From: JBCBKU01 sp965267475
GTDB lineage: Bacteria; Pseudomonadota; Alphaproteobacteria; Rhodobacterales; Rhodobacteraceae
Assembly: GCA_965267475.1 (NCBI GenBank)
Contig: OZ254079.1
Coordinates: 992,001 to 1,056,000, forward strand
DNA length: 64,000 nt
Reading direction: 5' to 3'
The notes beneath the pieces are model-generated. The model was not told where the DNA came from, did not search any database, and saw only the letters and a list, made by a program, of their open reading frames with translations. Numbering within the stretch: position 1 is the stretch's first letter; the number at the start of each line of letters is the position of its first letter. Positions 33,116 through 43,784 of the stretch are shown piece after piece. The position numbers and the translations under genes are program-made.

Positions 33116-33144
33116 TTGACAGGGGAATCGTTCCCCATTAAGAC
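33116..33144 (+). promoter_or_regulatory. rpsL-operon promoter with a palindromic spacer
   Basis: A consensus -35 TTGACA (33116-33121), a 17-bp spacer and TAAGAC (33139-33144) lie about 200 bp before rpsL. The spacer contains the perfect inverted repeat GGGGAA-TCG-TTCCCC (33122-33136), placed directly against the -35 box. This could be an operator. A weak terminator of the DMT gene is the alternative, but no T-run follows. Confidence 0.6.
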
Positions 33145-33347
33145 GCGCGCACTTGGGCGAACGGGGAAGCACCTTTCGCCTACTTAAAGATTGAAGTGGT
33201 CAAGATCCGGGCCTTGGGCCCCGATCCTCTGGATACCCACCGCGCCGATCCCGCGAAAGAAGGGATCGCCCGCGGTTTTTGCGTTTTGCCGGATGCTCTG
33301 GCGGACGTTTGAGACATGAGATTGGTACGAGACGGGAAAACGACCGA

Positions 33348-33719
33348 ATGCCAACGATCCAACAGCTGATCCGGAAGCCCCGGCAGCCAAAAGTGAAACG
33401 CTCGAAGTCGCTGCACCTCGAGTCCTGCCCGCAGAAACGCGGGGTTTGCACGCGCGTCTACACGACGACACCGAAGAAGCCGAACTCGGCCATGCGGAAG
33501 GTTGCCAAGGTGCGCCTGACCAACGGGTACGAGGTGATCAGCTATATCCCCGGTGAAAGCCACAACCTTCAGGAACACTCGGTAGTTCTGATCCGTGGCG
33601 GCCGTGTGAAGGACCTTCCGGGTGTCCGCTATCATATCCTGCGCGGTGTCCTCGACACCCAGGGCGTCAAAGACCGTAAGCAGCGTCGTTCGAAATACGG
33701 CGCCAAGCGTCCGAAGTAA
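33348..33719 (+). CDS. rpsL: 30S ribosomal protein S12
   Basis: A 123-residue decoding-centre protein. Lys43 and Lys88, whose changes give streptomycin resistance in other bacteria, are wild-type (TTPKKPNSA and GRVKDLPGVRY). The ATG at 33348 matches the universal MPTIQQLIR start; earlier in-frame ATGs are in the leader. First gene of the str operon with rpsG, fusA and tuf. Confidence 0.99.
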   Translation: MPTIQQLIRKPRQPKVKRSKSLHLESCPQKRGVCTRVYTTTPKKPNSAMRKVAKVRLTNGYEVISYIPGESHNLQEHSVVLIRGGRVKDLPGVRYHILRGVLDTQGVKDRKQRRSKYGAKRPK

Positions 33720-33731
33720 GGAGCACGACAG

Positions 33732-34202
33732 ATGTCCCGCCGCCACGCTGCTGAAAAACGCGAAGTTCTTCCCGACGCCAAGTTCGGTGACCGCGTTCTC
33801 ACCAAGTTCATGAACAACCTGATGATCGACGGCAAAAAGTCGGTCGCGGAACGCATCGTCTATAACGCGTTCGACCGTGTGGAAGAGCGCTTGAAGCGCG
33901 CTCCGGTCGAAGTGTTCCACGAAGCGCTCGACAACATCAAACCGTCGGTTGAGGTACGCTCTCGTCGGGTGGGTGGTGCGACCTATCAGGTGCCGGTCGA
34001 AGTGCGCCCGGAACGCCGTGAAGCACTTGCCATCCGTTGGCTGATCTCGGCCTGCCGTGGCCGGAACGAGAACACGATGGAAGAGCGCCTTGCAGGTGAG
34101 TTGGCCGATGCAGTCAATGGCCGCGGCACAGCCGTCAAGAAGCGCGAAGACACCCACAAGATGGCCGACGCCAACAAAGCGTTCAGCCATTACCGCTGGT
34201 AA
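33732..34202 (+). CDS. rpsG: 30S ribosomal protein S7
   Basis: A 156-residue primary 16S rRNA-binding protein that nucleates assembly of the 30S head. The signature ALDNIKPSVEVRSRRVGGAT is present. It starts 12 bp after rpsL behind AAGGAGC. In E. coli S7 represses the str operon; whether that holds here was not tested. Confidence 0.99.
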   Translation: MSRRHAAEKREVLPDAKFGDRVLTKFMNNLMIDGKKSVAERIVYNAFDRVEERLKRAPVEVFHEALDNIKPSVEVRSRRVGGATYQVPVEVRPERREALAIRWLISACRGRNENTMEERLAGELADAVNGRGTAVKKREDTHKMADANKAFSHYRW

Positions 34203-34227
34203 AACACATTTCCTGAGGACCTGAGCA

Positions 34228-36345
<2,118 letters not shown>

Positions 36346-36381
36346 AGCGCACGCCGACAGAGATAAGAGGAGGCCAGACCC

Positions 36382-37557
36382 ATGGCGAAGGAAAAGTTCG
36401 AACGCAATAAGCCGCATGTTAACATCGGCACGATTGGCCATGTTGACCACGGCAAGACGACGCTGACGGCGGCGATCACGAAGTATTTTGGCGACTTCCA
36501 GGCCTATGACCAGATCGACGGCGCTCCGGAAGAGAAGGCGCGCGGGATCACGATCTCGACGGCGCATGTGGAATATGAGACCGAGAACCGCCACTACGCC
36601 CATGTCGACTGCCCGGGCCACGCGGACTATGTGAAGAACATGATCACCGGGGCCGCCCAGATGGACGGCGCGATCCTGGTCGTGAACGCCGCCGACGGCC
36701 CGATGCCGCAAACGCGCGAGCACATTCTTCTGGGCCGCCAGGTCGGGATCCCGAACATCGTGGTCTACATGAACAAGGTCGACCAGGTGGACGACGAAGA
36801 GCTTCTGGAACTCGTCGAGATGGAGATCCGGGAACTTCTGAGCTCGTACGAATATCCGGGCGACGACATTCCGATCATCAAGGGGTCGGCGCTGGCCGCG
36901 ATGGAAGGCAACTCGCCCGAGATCGGCGAGGAATCGATCAAGGCGCTGATGGCGGCGGTCGACGACTACATCCCGACGCCGGAACGGGCGATCGACCAGC
37001 CCTTCCTGATGCCGATCGAGGACGTGTTCTCGATCTCGGGCCGGGGTACGGTTGTGACCGGCCGGGTCGAGCGTGGCGTGATCAATGTGGGCGACGAGAT
37101 CGAGATCGTCGGCATCCGCGACACCACGAAGACGACCTGCACGGGCGTTGAGATGTTCCGCAAGCTCCTGGACCGGGGCGAAGCGGGCGACAACATCGGT
37201 GCGCTTCTGCGCGGTGTGGACCGTGACGGGGTCGAGCGGGGCCAGGTGCTCTGCAAGCCGGGTTCGGTGACGCCGCACACGAAGTTCGAGGCCGAGGCCT
37301 ATATCTTGACGAAGGATGAAGGCGGGCGCCACACGCCGTTCTTCGCCAACTATCGCCCGCAATTCTACTTCCGGACGACGGATGTGACGGGGACGGTGGA
37401 ACTGGCGGCCGGCACCGAGATGGTGATGCCGGGCGACAACGTGTCGTTCTCGGTCGAGCTGATCGCACCGATCGCGATGGAACAGGGCCTCCGCTTCGCC
37501 ATCCGCGAAGGCGGCCGTACCGTCGGCGCAGGCGTCGTCTCGAAAATTATCGAATGA
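36382..37557 (+). CDS. tuf: Elongation factor Tu
   Basis: A 391-residue GTPase delivering aminoacyl-tRNA. The P-loop is GHVDHGKTT, with DCPGHADY and NKVD motifs. AGAGGAGGCC precedes the ATG. Codon use is strongly biased to G/C-ending codons, as expected for a very highly expressed gene. Many relatives carry a second tuf elsewhere; only one lies in this window. Confidence 0.99.
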   Translation: MAKEKFERNKPHVNIGTIGHVDHGKTTLTAAITKYFGDFQAYDQIDGAPEEKARGITISTAHVEYETENRHYAHVDCPGHADYVKNMITGAAQMDGAILVVNAADGPMPQTREHILLGRQVGIPNIVVYMNKVDQVDDEELLELVEMEIRELLSSYEYPGDDIPIIKGSALAAMEGNSPEIGEESIKALMAAVDDYIPTPERAIDQPFLMPIEDVFSISGRGTVVTGRVERGVINVGDEIEIVGIRDTTKTTCTGVEMFRKLLDRGEAGDNIGALLRGVDRDGVERGQVLCKPGSVTPHTKFEAEAYILTKDEGGRHTPFFANYRPQFYFRTTDVTGTVELAAGTEMVMPGDNVSFSVELIAPIAMEQGLRFAIREGGRTVGAGVVSKIIE

Positions 37558-37632
37558 CGGAGGCCGGTAAGGGAAACCTTGCCGCCGAGGAATACCCGGA
37601 CAGCCGTTCGGGGCATCAAAACCCGGTTCGAT

Positions 37633-37652
37633 GAGGGGCGGCCTCGCCCCTC
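37633..37652 (+). promoter_or_regulatory. Leader hairpin before rpsJ
   Basis: GAGGGGCG pairs perfectly with CGCCCCTC across the 4-nt loop GCCT, 24 bp before rpsJ. No T-run follows, so it is more likely a leader or mRNA-stability element than a terminator. Confidence 0.45.
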
Positions 37653-37676
37653 CTCTCAACTGAGAAGGATAATGAC

Positions 37677-37991
37677 ATGGCGATCCAAAGCCAAAACATC
37701 CGCATTCGCCTGAAGGCGTTTGATTACCGCGTACTCGATGCCTCCACCCAGGAGATCGTGAACACGGCGAAACGGACCGGCGCCACCGTGCGCGGGCCCA
37801 TTCCGCTGCCGAACAAGATCGAGAAATTCACGGTGCTGCGCGGTCCGCATATCGACAAGAAATCGCGTGACCAGTTCGAGATCCGGACGCATAAGCGTCT
37901 TCTCGACATTGTCGATCCGACGCCGCAGACCGTTGATGCGCTAATGAAACTCGACCTCGCCGCTGGCGTGGATGTCGAGATCAAGGTTTAA
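37677..37991 (+). CDS. rpsJ: 30S ribosomal protein S10
   Basis: A 104-residue protein of the 30S head; it also binds NusB and NusG in antitermination. The signature TGATVRGPIPLPNKIEKFTV is present. GAGAAGGATAATGAC precedes the ATG. First gene of the rpsJ-rplC-rplD-rplW block. Confidence 0.99.
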   Translation: MAIQSQNIRIRLKAFDYRVLDASTQEIVNTAKRTGATVRGPIPLPNKIEKFTVLRGPHIDKKSRDQFEIRTHKRLLDIVDPTPQTVDALMKLDLAAGVDVEIKV

Positions 37992-38006
37992 GGGAGGGCA
38001 CCAGAA

Positions 38007-38894
38007 ATGTTGCGCTCTGGCGTAATCGCGAAAAAGGTCGGGATGACCCGGCTGTTCATGGAAGACGGCAAGCAGATCCCTGTGACCGTACTGCAACTGG
38101 ACAAGTTGCAGGTGGTGGCGCAGCGGACGACGGAAAGCCACGGCTATTCGGCTGTGCAACTGGGCGCAGGCTCGGCCAAGGCCAAGCGGGTCTCGAAGGC
38201 CATGCGCGGGCATTATGCGACGGCCAAGGTCGAGCCCAAGCGGAAGCTGGCCGAGTTCCGGGTGAGTCCCGAGAACCTGATCGGTGTCGGTGAAGAAATC
38301 ACCGCCAACCATTACTTCGAAGGCCAGTTCGTCGATGTGTCAGGCACGTCGATCGGTAAAGGCTTTGCGGGTGCGATGAAGCGGCACAATTTCGGCGGGC
38401 TTCGCGCCTCGCACGGTGTGTCGATTTCCCACCGGTCGCATGGCTCGACCGGTCAGTGTCAGGATCCTGGCAAGGTCTTCAAAGGCAAGAAGATGGCCGG
38501 TCACATGGGTGCTGCCCGCGTGACCACGCAGAACCTTCAGGTTGTCCGGACCGATGCCGACCGTGGTCTGATCATGGTCAAGGGCGCGGTGCCCGGGTCG
38601 AAAGGCGGTTGGGTGACGATCAAGGATGCGGTCAAGAAGCCGCTGCCCGAGAACGTGATCCTGCCTGCGGCGCTGAGATCGGCTGCCGAGGAAGCCGAGA
38701 AGCTGGCTGCTGAGGCTGCCGCAGCGGCTGAAGCCGAAGCCAAGGCCGCGGAAGAAGCGCGCCTGGCCGAGGAGGCCGCCGCACAGGAAGCCGCGATGGA
38801 AGAGGCCGAAGCCTCGATCGAGGCCGATCAGGAAGCGGATGCTTCGGGCGATGACGCCCCAGAGGCTGAAGAGAAGAAGGACGGTGAGGAATGA
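38007..38894 (+). CDS. rplC: 50S ribosomal protein L3 with an acidic C-terminal extension
   Basis: A 295-residue protein. The L3 core ends near residue 225 and contains GSTGQCQDPGKVFKGKKMAG, including the Gln that is methylated in other bacteria. The remaining 70 residues form a low-complexity Ala/Glu tail ending in EEKKDGEE, which is much longer than in E. coli L3 and likely a charged helix. The stop codon overlaps the rplD start by four bases. The tail function is unknown. Confidence 0.98.
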   Translation: MLRSGVIAKKVGMTRLFMEDGKQIPVTVLQLDKLQVVAQRTTESHGYSAVQLGAGSAKAKRVSKAMRGHYATAKVEPKRKLAEFRVSPENLIGVGEEITANHYFEGQFVDVSGTSIGKGFAGAMKRHNFGGLRASHGVSISHRSHGSTGQCQDPGKVFKGKKMAGHMGAARVTTQNLQVVRTDADRGLIMVKGAVPGSKGGWVTIKDAVKKPLPENVILPAALRSAAEEAEKLAAEAAAAAEAEAKAAEEARLAEEAAAQEAAMEEAEASIEADQEADASGDDAPEAEEKKDGEE

Positions 38895-39511
38895 AACTCG
38901 ACGTGATCAAACTGGACGGCAAGAAAGCCGGCTCGGTCGATCTCGGCGACGAGGTCTTTGGCCTCGAGCCGCGCGCCGACATCCTGCACCGTGTCGTCCG
39001 TTGGCAGCGCAACAACGCGCAAGCTGGCACCCATAAGGTCAAAACGCGGTCCGAAACCTCGTATTCGACCAAGAAGATCTATCGCCAGAAGGGAACCGGT
39101 GGCGCTCGCCACGGGGACCGGAATGCGCCGATCTTCCGCAAAGGTGGTGTCTATAAGGGCCCGACGCCGCGCAGCCACGGCCATGAGCTGACGAAGAAGT
39201 TTCGCAAGCTCGGCCTGAAGCACGCGCTGTCGTCGAAGGCGGCAACTGGGAACCTTGTGATCCTTGATGCGGCTGAGATGAAGGACGCCAAGACCGGGGC
39301 GCTGGCCAAGCAGGTTGCGAACCTGGGTTGGAAGCGGGCGCTGGTGATCGACGGCGGCGAGGTGAACGAAAACTTCGCCCGCGCCGCGCAGAACATCCAG
39401 GGTCTGGACATCCTGCCAAGCCAGGGCGCCAACGTATACGACATTCTGAAGCGCGATACGCTGGTCATCACGAAGGCTGGGGTCGAAGCACTGGAGGCTC
39501 GGTTGAAATGA
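38891..39511 (+). CDS. rplD: 50S ribosomal protein L4
   Basis: A 206-residue protein lining the exit tunnel through its loop (KIYRQKGTGGARHGDR region). In E. coli L4 represses the S10 operon. It overlaps rplC by four bases at the start and rplW by four bases at the end, indicating coupled translation. Confidence 0.99.
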   Translation: MKLDVIKLDGKKAGSVDLGDEVFGLEPRADILHRVVRWQRNNAQAGTHKVKTRSETSYSTKKIYRQKGTGGARHGDRNAPIFRKGGVYKGPTPRSHGHELTKKFRKLGLKHALSSKAATGNLVILDAAEMKDAKTGALAKQVANLGWKRALVIDGGEVNENFARAAQNIQGLDILPSQGANVYDILKRDTLVITKAGVEALEARLK

Positions 39512-39804
39512 GCGCGAAGGCAGAACAGTACGACGTAATCCGCCGTCCGATCATCACGGAAAAGGCGACCATGGCCTCGGAATCGGGCGCGGTGGTCTTT
39601 GAAGTGGCGATCGACGCGAACAAGCCCGCGATCAAGGACGCTGTTGAGGCGCTGTTTGGCGTGAAGGTAAAATCCGTCAACACGACGATCACCAAGGGCA
39701 AGCAGAAGCGCTTCCGCGGTCAGTTGGGCCGCCGGAAGGACGTGAAGAAGGCCTACGTGACGCTTGAAGAAGGCAACACGATCGACGTGACGACGGGCCT
39801 TTAA
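39508..39804 (+). CDS. rplW: 50S ribosomal protein L23
   Basis: A 98-residue protein at the tunnel exit, the docking site for trigger factor and SRP. The start ATG at 39508 overlaps the rplD stop. The motif IITEKATMASESGAVVFEV is typical. Unlike E. coli, the next ribosomal gene, rplB, is 2.5 kb away, and a strong terminator follows. Confidence 0.98.
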   Translation: MSAKAEQYDVIRRPIITEKATMASESGAVVFEVAIDANKPAIKDAVEALFGVKVKSVNTTITKGKQKRFRGQLGRRKDVKKAYVTLEEGNTIDVTTGL

Positions 39805-39828
39805 AGCGGGCCGGACAAGATTTGGAAG

Positions 39829-39858
39829 GGCGGGGCAGTGACCCCGCCTTTTCTTTTT
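39829..39858 (+). terminator. Rho-independent terminator after rplW
   Basis: GGCGGGG pairs with CCCCGCC across a 6-nt loop and is followed by TTTTCTTTTTT. It ends the first S10-operon block. Confidence 0.92.
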
Positions 39859-39916
39859 TGGGGATGCGCTTGCCTGCGCTAGACTGAACCCGTGTGAAGC
39901 ATCAATGGGTCTTCAG

Positions 39917-40285
39917 ATGAGCAAGGGCGAATCGACGAAGAAGCACCGCATTTATTCGATGAGCTTCGGAAGCGTTTATCCGCACTATGTCGCCAAGGCC
40001 GAAAAGAAGGGCCGGACAGGCGCAGAGGTGGACGAACTGATCGAATGGCTGACCGGCTATGACGGCGATGCGCTGAAGGCGGTGATCGCCGATGGTACCA
40101 ACTTTGAAGACTTCTTTGCCGAGGCCCCAGCGATGAATCCGGACCGAAAGAAGATTACGGGCGTGGTCTGCGGCGTGCGTGTGGAGGACGTCGAAGAACC
40201 GGTGATGCGCGAGATCAGATACCTCGACAAAGTTGTCGATGAACTCGCGCGCGGCAAGGCGATGGAAAAAATCAAGCGGCAGTGA
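39917..40285 (+). CDS. DUF2200 family protein
   Basis: About 122 residues; the ATG at 39905 (four residues longer) is equally possible. The family is recognised by HRIYSMSFGSVYPHYVAKAE and by GYDGDALKAVI. It is a small cytoplasmic protein of unknown function. First gene of the insert between rplW and rplB. Confidence 0.85.
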   Translation: MSKGESTKKHRIYSMSFGSVYPHYVAKAEKKGRTGAEVDELIEWLTGYDGDALKAVIADGTNFEDFFAEAPAMNPDRKKITGVVCGVRVEDVEEPVMREIRYLDKVVDELARGKAMEKIKRQ

Positions 40286-40525
40286 GCGCGCGCAATTGCG
40301 CTTCTGTGACCTGTAAGGCCGCCAGAAGGGCGTGAGAAAAGCGTGTGTCACGCGCGAGATGCGCTTGCCGGTATCGCCAAAAAATCCGCGTGGTTTTCGC
40401 AACGCTTTGCTCTTCGGAGTTCACAATAAAGGCAGCCATTTCATTCCTGGCGTTGTAATTGCATCGTCGAGCTAATGTTTTGGATCGGGTTGTGAATACG
40501 CGCCAAACACGCGATAGCGTTCGGC

Positions 40526-41989
40526 ATGAAGCGGTCTGAATTCTTGTGGTGTCTTGCTGGCGGAATTCTGGGCGCCACAGCAATGCTGCCCATCTTTTGG
40601 CTCGAGTTGGCCGACGACGCATACATTCACCTGCGCCTTGTCGAGAATTTCTTGCAAACCGGACGACCTGGCTTCAACGACGCCGACACGTTCAAGGTAG
40701 GATCCTCCACCGGGTACATTCTGCTTCTGGCCATGCTTTCATTTGTAGTCGAAGGGCCTGTGGCAATACGAGTGGTCGCAATGGCGACGGCTGTGGCCAT
40801 CGGTGGGCTGGCTGTTTGGACACTCCGCGCATCCTCCGTTCCGCGGCTCTGGGCCAGTCTTTTTCTCTTGTCTGCCGCGCCTTATGTCTTGCTTGCCGGG
40901 TATGGCGGAATGGAGACCCCCATTATCGTCGCACTGATGTTGGGCGCGGCCATTTCCATGCAAAACGGTCAGGCTGGCCCGGCTATAATGCTGCTGGCCA
41001 TTGGCGTTTGGTTTCGGATCGAAATGGCTTTGCTGTTCGTCCTGGCTATTGCGCACTATCTGCGAGAAGGAAAACGCCTTTGGCTGGTGGCGTATGGCTG
41101 GCCAATGCTGGCGCTTTGGGCAACGGATCTTTGGCTTTACGGTGCGTTCATTCCCCACGCTGCCGGGGCAAAGTCGCTCGCCTATGGGCATTCGCTCGCA
41201 AAATCCATCGAATTCGCGCTTGAATTCGGCGCGGGAGATCAGGCGCTTGGCTTGTTGTTCATGGCACTGCTTGTTTGGCGGCTTGTTGCAGTCCTTCGCA
41301 AATTCCGTTTCGGCGGGCCAAGTGACGTCTTTTTTGGCATGGCGGGTGGGGTCCTGATTGCATGGATGCTTGGGCGGTCAAACCTGTTTACTTGGTATTA
41401 TGCAATTGCTTACACGCCGTTCGCCATCGGTGCATTGTTTATGCCATGGGCGACCCTGCATTGGGTCTTCCGGGGCGGAATGATATTGGTATGCACCGCA
41501 TATCTTCTTGCCAGCTCGACTTTGATTTTCAATCGAGTCGCGTCTGATTTTGGTGCCGACGATCGCGTGACCCTGTACCGTTCGATAGGCGCCGCGCTTT
41601 ACGAGCATTGTCCCGACTGTTCATTGGCCACCTCGGAAATTGGCGGATTGGGTTATGAATTCAAAGGCGTCGTTTGGGACGGATTTGGATTGGGTGATCC
41701 CGAGGCATTACAGTTTCATCCTATGGCCGTTCCCGAAGAGCGCGCATCTTCCCAGATTGGAGCGATACCGGCCGCGTACATTCAGCTTCGGGATCCGGAC
41801 TTCGTTGTTTCCATGCCGATCTTCAGCAGATCCTTGCGAAAATCCGGGCTATTGCAGCCATACCAGCAGTATACCTGTCCGCTTGGTGCCAAGCTCTGGG
41901 GTGGCGAGGGTGTCGACATTTATTCCAAGCTGCCTCTCCCGGACACTGTGTTGTTGCAGGCTGGTTGCAGACCGGTCAGCCGCCAATAG
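40526..41989 (+). CDS. GT-C fold polytopic membrane glycosyltransferase candidate
   Basis: A 487-residue protein with about ten hydrophobic spans followed by a soluble C-terminal domain of about 120 residues. The first periplasmic loop begins LELADDAYIHLRLVENFLQT (Asp30-Asp31) and continues with GSSTGYILLLAML, the pattern of GT-C enzymes that use lipid-linked sugars, such as arabinosyltransferases of the AftB type. The DNA is visibly AT-richer and less codon-biased than the flanking ribosomal genes, suggesting acquisition. A possible donor pathway is the HAD-UbiA protein at 5747; this is inference. Confidence 0.65.
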   Translation: MKRSEFLWCLAGGILGATAMLPIFWLELADDAYIHLRLVENFLQTGRPGFNDADTFKVGSSTGYILLLAMLSFVVEGPVAIRVVAMATAVAIGGLAVWTLRASSVPRLWASLFLLSAAPYVLLAGYGGMETPIIVALMLGAAISMQNGQAGPAIMLLAIGVWFRIEMALLFVLAIAHYLREGKRLWLVAYGWPMLALWATDLWLYGAFIPHAAGAKSLAYGHSLAKSIEFALEFGAGDQALGLLFMALLVWRLVAVLRKFRFGGPSDVFFGMAGGVLIAWMLGRSNLFTWYYAIAYTPFAIGALFMPWATLHWVFRGGMILVCTAYLLASSTLIFNRVASDFGADDRVTLYRSIGAALYEHCPDCSLATSEIGGLGYEFKGVVWDGFGLGDPEALQFHPMAVPEERASSQIGAIPAAYIQLRDPDFVVSMPIFSRSLRKSGLLQPYQQYTCPLGAKLWGGEGVDIYSKLPLPDTVLLQAGCRPVSRQ

Positions 41990-42097
41990 GGGCAATCGCA
42001 CCCATCTGCGGGTCCGAGTTCGCGAAATCCCGACCCCAAGATTTGGGTGCGAGAGCGAACGCCGATAGCAAGAGCTGGCGACCAGAGCCGGAAACTT

Positions 42098-42125
42098 TTG
42101 ACTTTGAAACCATATGGAAAGTCAA
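42098..42125. repeat. 8-bp inverted repeat upstream of the rplB promoter
   Basis: TTGACTTT and AAAGTCAA are exact inverted copies with a 12-bp spacer. It may be an operator or part of a fold. It lies ten bases upstream of the candidate rplB promoter. Confidence 0.5.
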
Positions 42126-42134
42126 TTGCGCCCC

Positions 42135-42163
42135 TTGCCACACCCGTACCCACTCGCTATACG
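42135..42163 (+). promoter_or_regulatory. Restart promoter for the rplB block
   Basis: TTGCCA, a 17-bp spacer and TATACG. The same two hexamers and spacing occur before rpmC (47754-47782). Confidence 0.65.
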
Positions 42164-42172
42164 ACCGCAGCG

Positions 42173-42205
42173 ACCGCCCCGGTACTTTCCGGGGTGGTTT
42201 CTTTT
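42173..42205 (+). terminator. Terminator-like hairpin in the rplB leader (attenuator candidate)
   Basis: ACCGCCCCG pairs with CGGGGTGGT (one G-T pair) across an 8-nt loop, followed by TTCTTTT. It starts about ten bases after the -10 box, so it would form at the very start of the rplB transcript. It could instead end transcription from the GT-C gene. Confidence 0.6.
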
Positions 42206-42275
42206 GGACCCAAGCGTCCAGACAAACATGAGCCAGGGATGAACTCCCGGCCGAAGCAAACGGAAGACAGAAAGC

Positions 42276-43118
42276 ATGGCACTCAAGTCGTACAAACCGA
42301 CGACGCCTGGCCAGCGCGGGCTGGTTCTGATCGACCGTTCGGAGCTTTGGAAAGGCCGCCCGGTCAAGGCCCTCACAGAGGGTTTGACCAAGAACGGCGG
42401 ACGGAACAACACCGGACGGATCACGATGCGCCGCAAAGGCGGCGGGGCGAAGAAGCTGTATCGCGTCGTCGACTTCAAGCGGAAGAAGATGGACGTCCCG
42501 GGCAAAGTGGAACGGATCGAATATGACCCGAACCGCACCGCCTTTATCGCGCTGATCCAGTACGAAGATGGCGAACAGGCTTATATCCTGGCACCGCAGC
42601 GCCTGGCCGAAGGTGACACGATCATCGCTAGCGCAAAGGCGGACGTAAAGCCGGGCAACGCGATGCCGTTTTCCGGTATGCCGATCGGTACGATCGTCCA
42701 CAATGTCGAGATGAAGCCAGGCAAGGGCGGCCAGATCGCACGCTCGGCTGGGACCTATGCCCAGTTCGTGGGCCGCGACGGTGGTTACGCTCAGATCCGG
42801 CTGTCCTCGGGCGAACTGCGCATGGTGCGGCAGGAATGCATGGCCACGGTGGGTGCCGTGTCGAACCCCGACAACGCCAACCAGAACTTCGGTAAGGCCG
42901 GACGGAACCGTCACAAGGGCATCCGCCCGTCGGTGCGCGGTGTCGTCATGAACCCGGTCGATCACCCGCATGGTGGTGGTGAAGGCCGGACCTCGGGCGG
43001 GCGTCATCCGGTGACCCCATGGGGCGTGCCGACCAAAGGCAAGCGCACCCGGAACAAGAACAAAGCGTCGTCGAAGCTGATCATCCGCTCGCGTCACGCC
43101 AAGAAGAAGGGGCGCTGA
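42276..43118 (+). CDS. rplB: 50S ribosomal protein L2
   Basis: A 280-residue primary 23S rRNA-binding protein near the peptidyl transferase centre. The key loop NPVDHPHGGGEGRTSGGRHP, with the functionally important His, is intact. First gene of the rplB-rpsS-rplV-rpsC-rplP block. Confidence 0.99.
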   Translation: MALKSYKPTTPGQRGLVLIDRSELWKGRPVKALTEGLTKNGGRNNTGRITMRRKGGGAKKLYRVVDFKRKKMDVPGKVERIEYDPNRTAFIALIQYEDGEQAYILAPQRLAEGDTIIASAKADVKPGNAMPFSGMPIGTIVHNVEMKPGKGGQIARSAGTYAQFVGRDGGYAQIRLSSGELRMVRQECMATVGAVSNPDNANQNFGKAGRNRHKGIRPSVRGVVMNPVDHPHGGGEGRTSGGRHPVTPWGVPTKGKRTRNKNKASSKLIIRSRHAKKKGR

Positions 43119-43121
43119 CCC

Positions 43122-43400
43122 ATGAGCCGCTCTGTTTGGAAAGGTCCTTTTGTCGACTCTTACGTCCTCAAAAAGGCCGAGAAAGCCCGGGAATCGGGCC
43201 GCAACGATGTCATCAAGATCTGGTCGCGCCGGTCAACGATCCTGCCCCAGTTCGTGGGTCTGACATTTGGCGTCTATAACGGCCAGAAGCACATTCCGGT
43301 CAACGTGTCGGAAGACATGATCGGCCAGAAGTTCGGCGAATACGCCCCGACGCGCACCTATTACGGGCACGCGGCGGACAAGAAAGCGAAAAGGAAGTAA
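43122..43400 (+). CDS. rpsS: 30S ribosomal protein S19
   Basis: A 92-residue 30S-head protein paired with S13. The signature is KHIPVNVSEDMIGQKFGEYA. Starts three bases after the rplB stop. Confidence 0.99.
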   Translation: MSRSVWKGPFVDSYVLKKAEKARESGRNDVIKIWSRRSTILPQFVGLTFGVYNGQKHIPVNVSEDMIGQKFGEYAPTRTYYGHAADKKAKRK

Positions 43401-43403
43401 GCC

Positions 43404-43784
43404 ATGGGCAAGGATAAAAATCCCCGCCGCGTGGCGGAGAACGAGGCGATGGCGAAGACACGGATGCTTCGCACCAGCCCGCAGAAACTTAACCTGGTGG
43501 CGGCCCTGATCCGCGGCAAGAAGGTCGAAAAGGCGCTGAGCGACCTGACCTTCTCGAAAAAGCGGATCGCAGATGACGTGAAGAAATGTCTTCAGTCCGC
43601 GATTGCCAATGCCGAGAACAACCACAACCTCGATGTTGACGAACTGATCGTGGCCGAGGCTTGGGTTGGCAAGAACCTGGTCATGAAGCGCGGCAAGCCC
43701 CGCGCGCGCGGTCGCTTCGGCCGGATCAACAAGCCGTTCTCGGAACTGACCATCAAGGTCCGCCAGATTGAGGAGCAAGCCTAA
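43404..43784 (+). CDS. rplV: 50S ribosomal protein L22
   Basis: A 126-residue protein whose beta-hairpin (GKPRARGRFGRINKP) lines the exit tunnel and is where macrolide-resistance changes arise in other bacteria; no such insertion or deletion is apparent. The stop shares one base with the rpsC start. Confidence 0.99.
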   Translation: MGKDKNPRRVAENEAMAKTRMLRTSPQKLNLVAALIRGKKVEKALSDLTFSKKRIADDVKKCLQSAIANAENNHNLDVDELIVAEAWVGKNLVMKRGKPRARGRFGRINKPFSELTIKVRQIEEQA

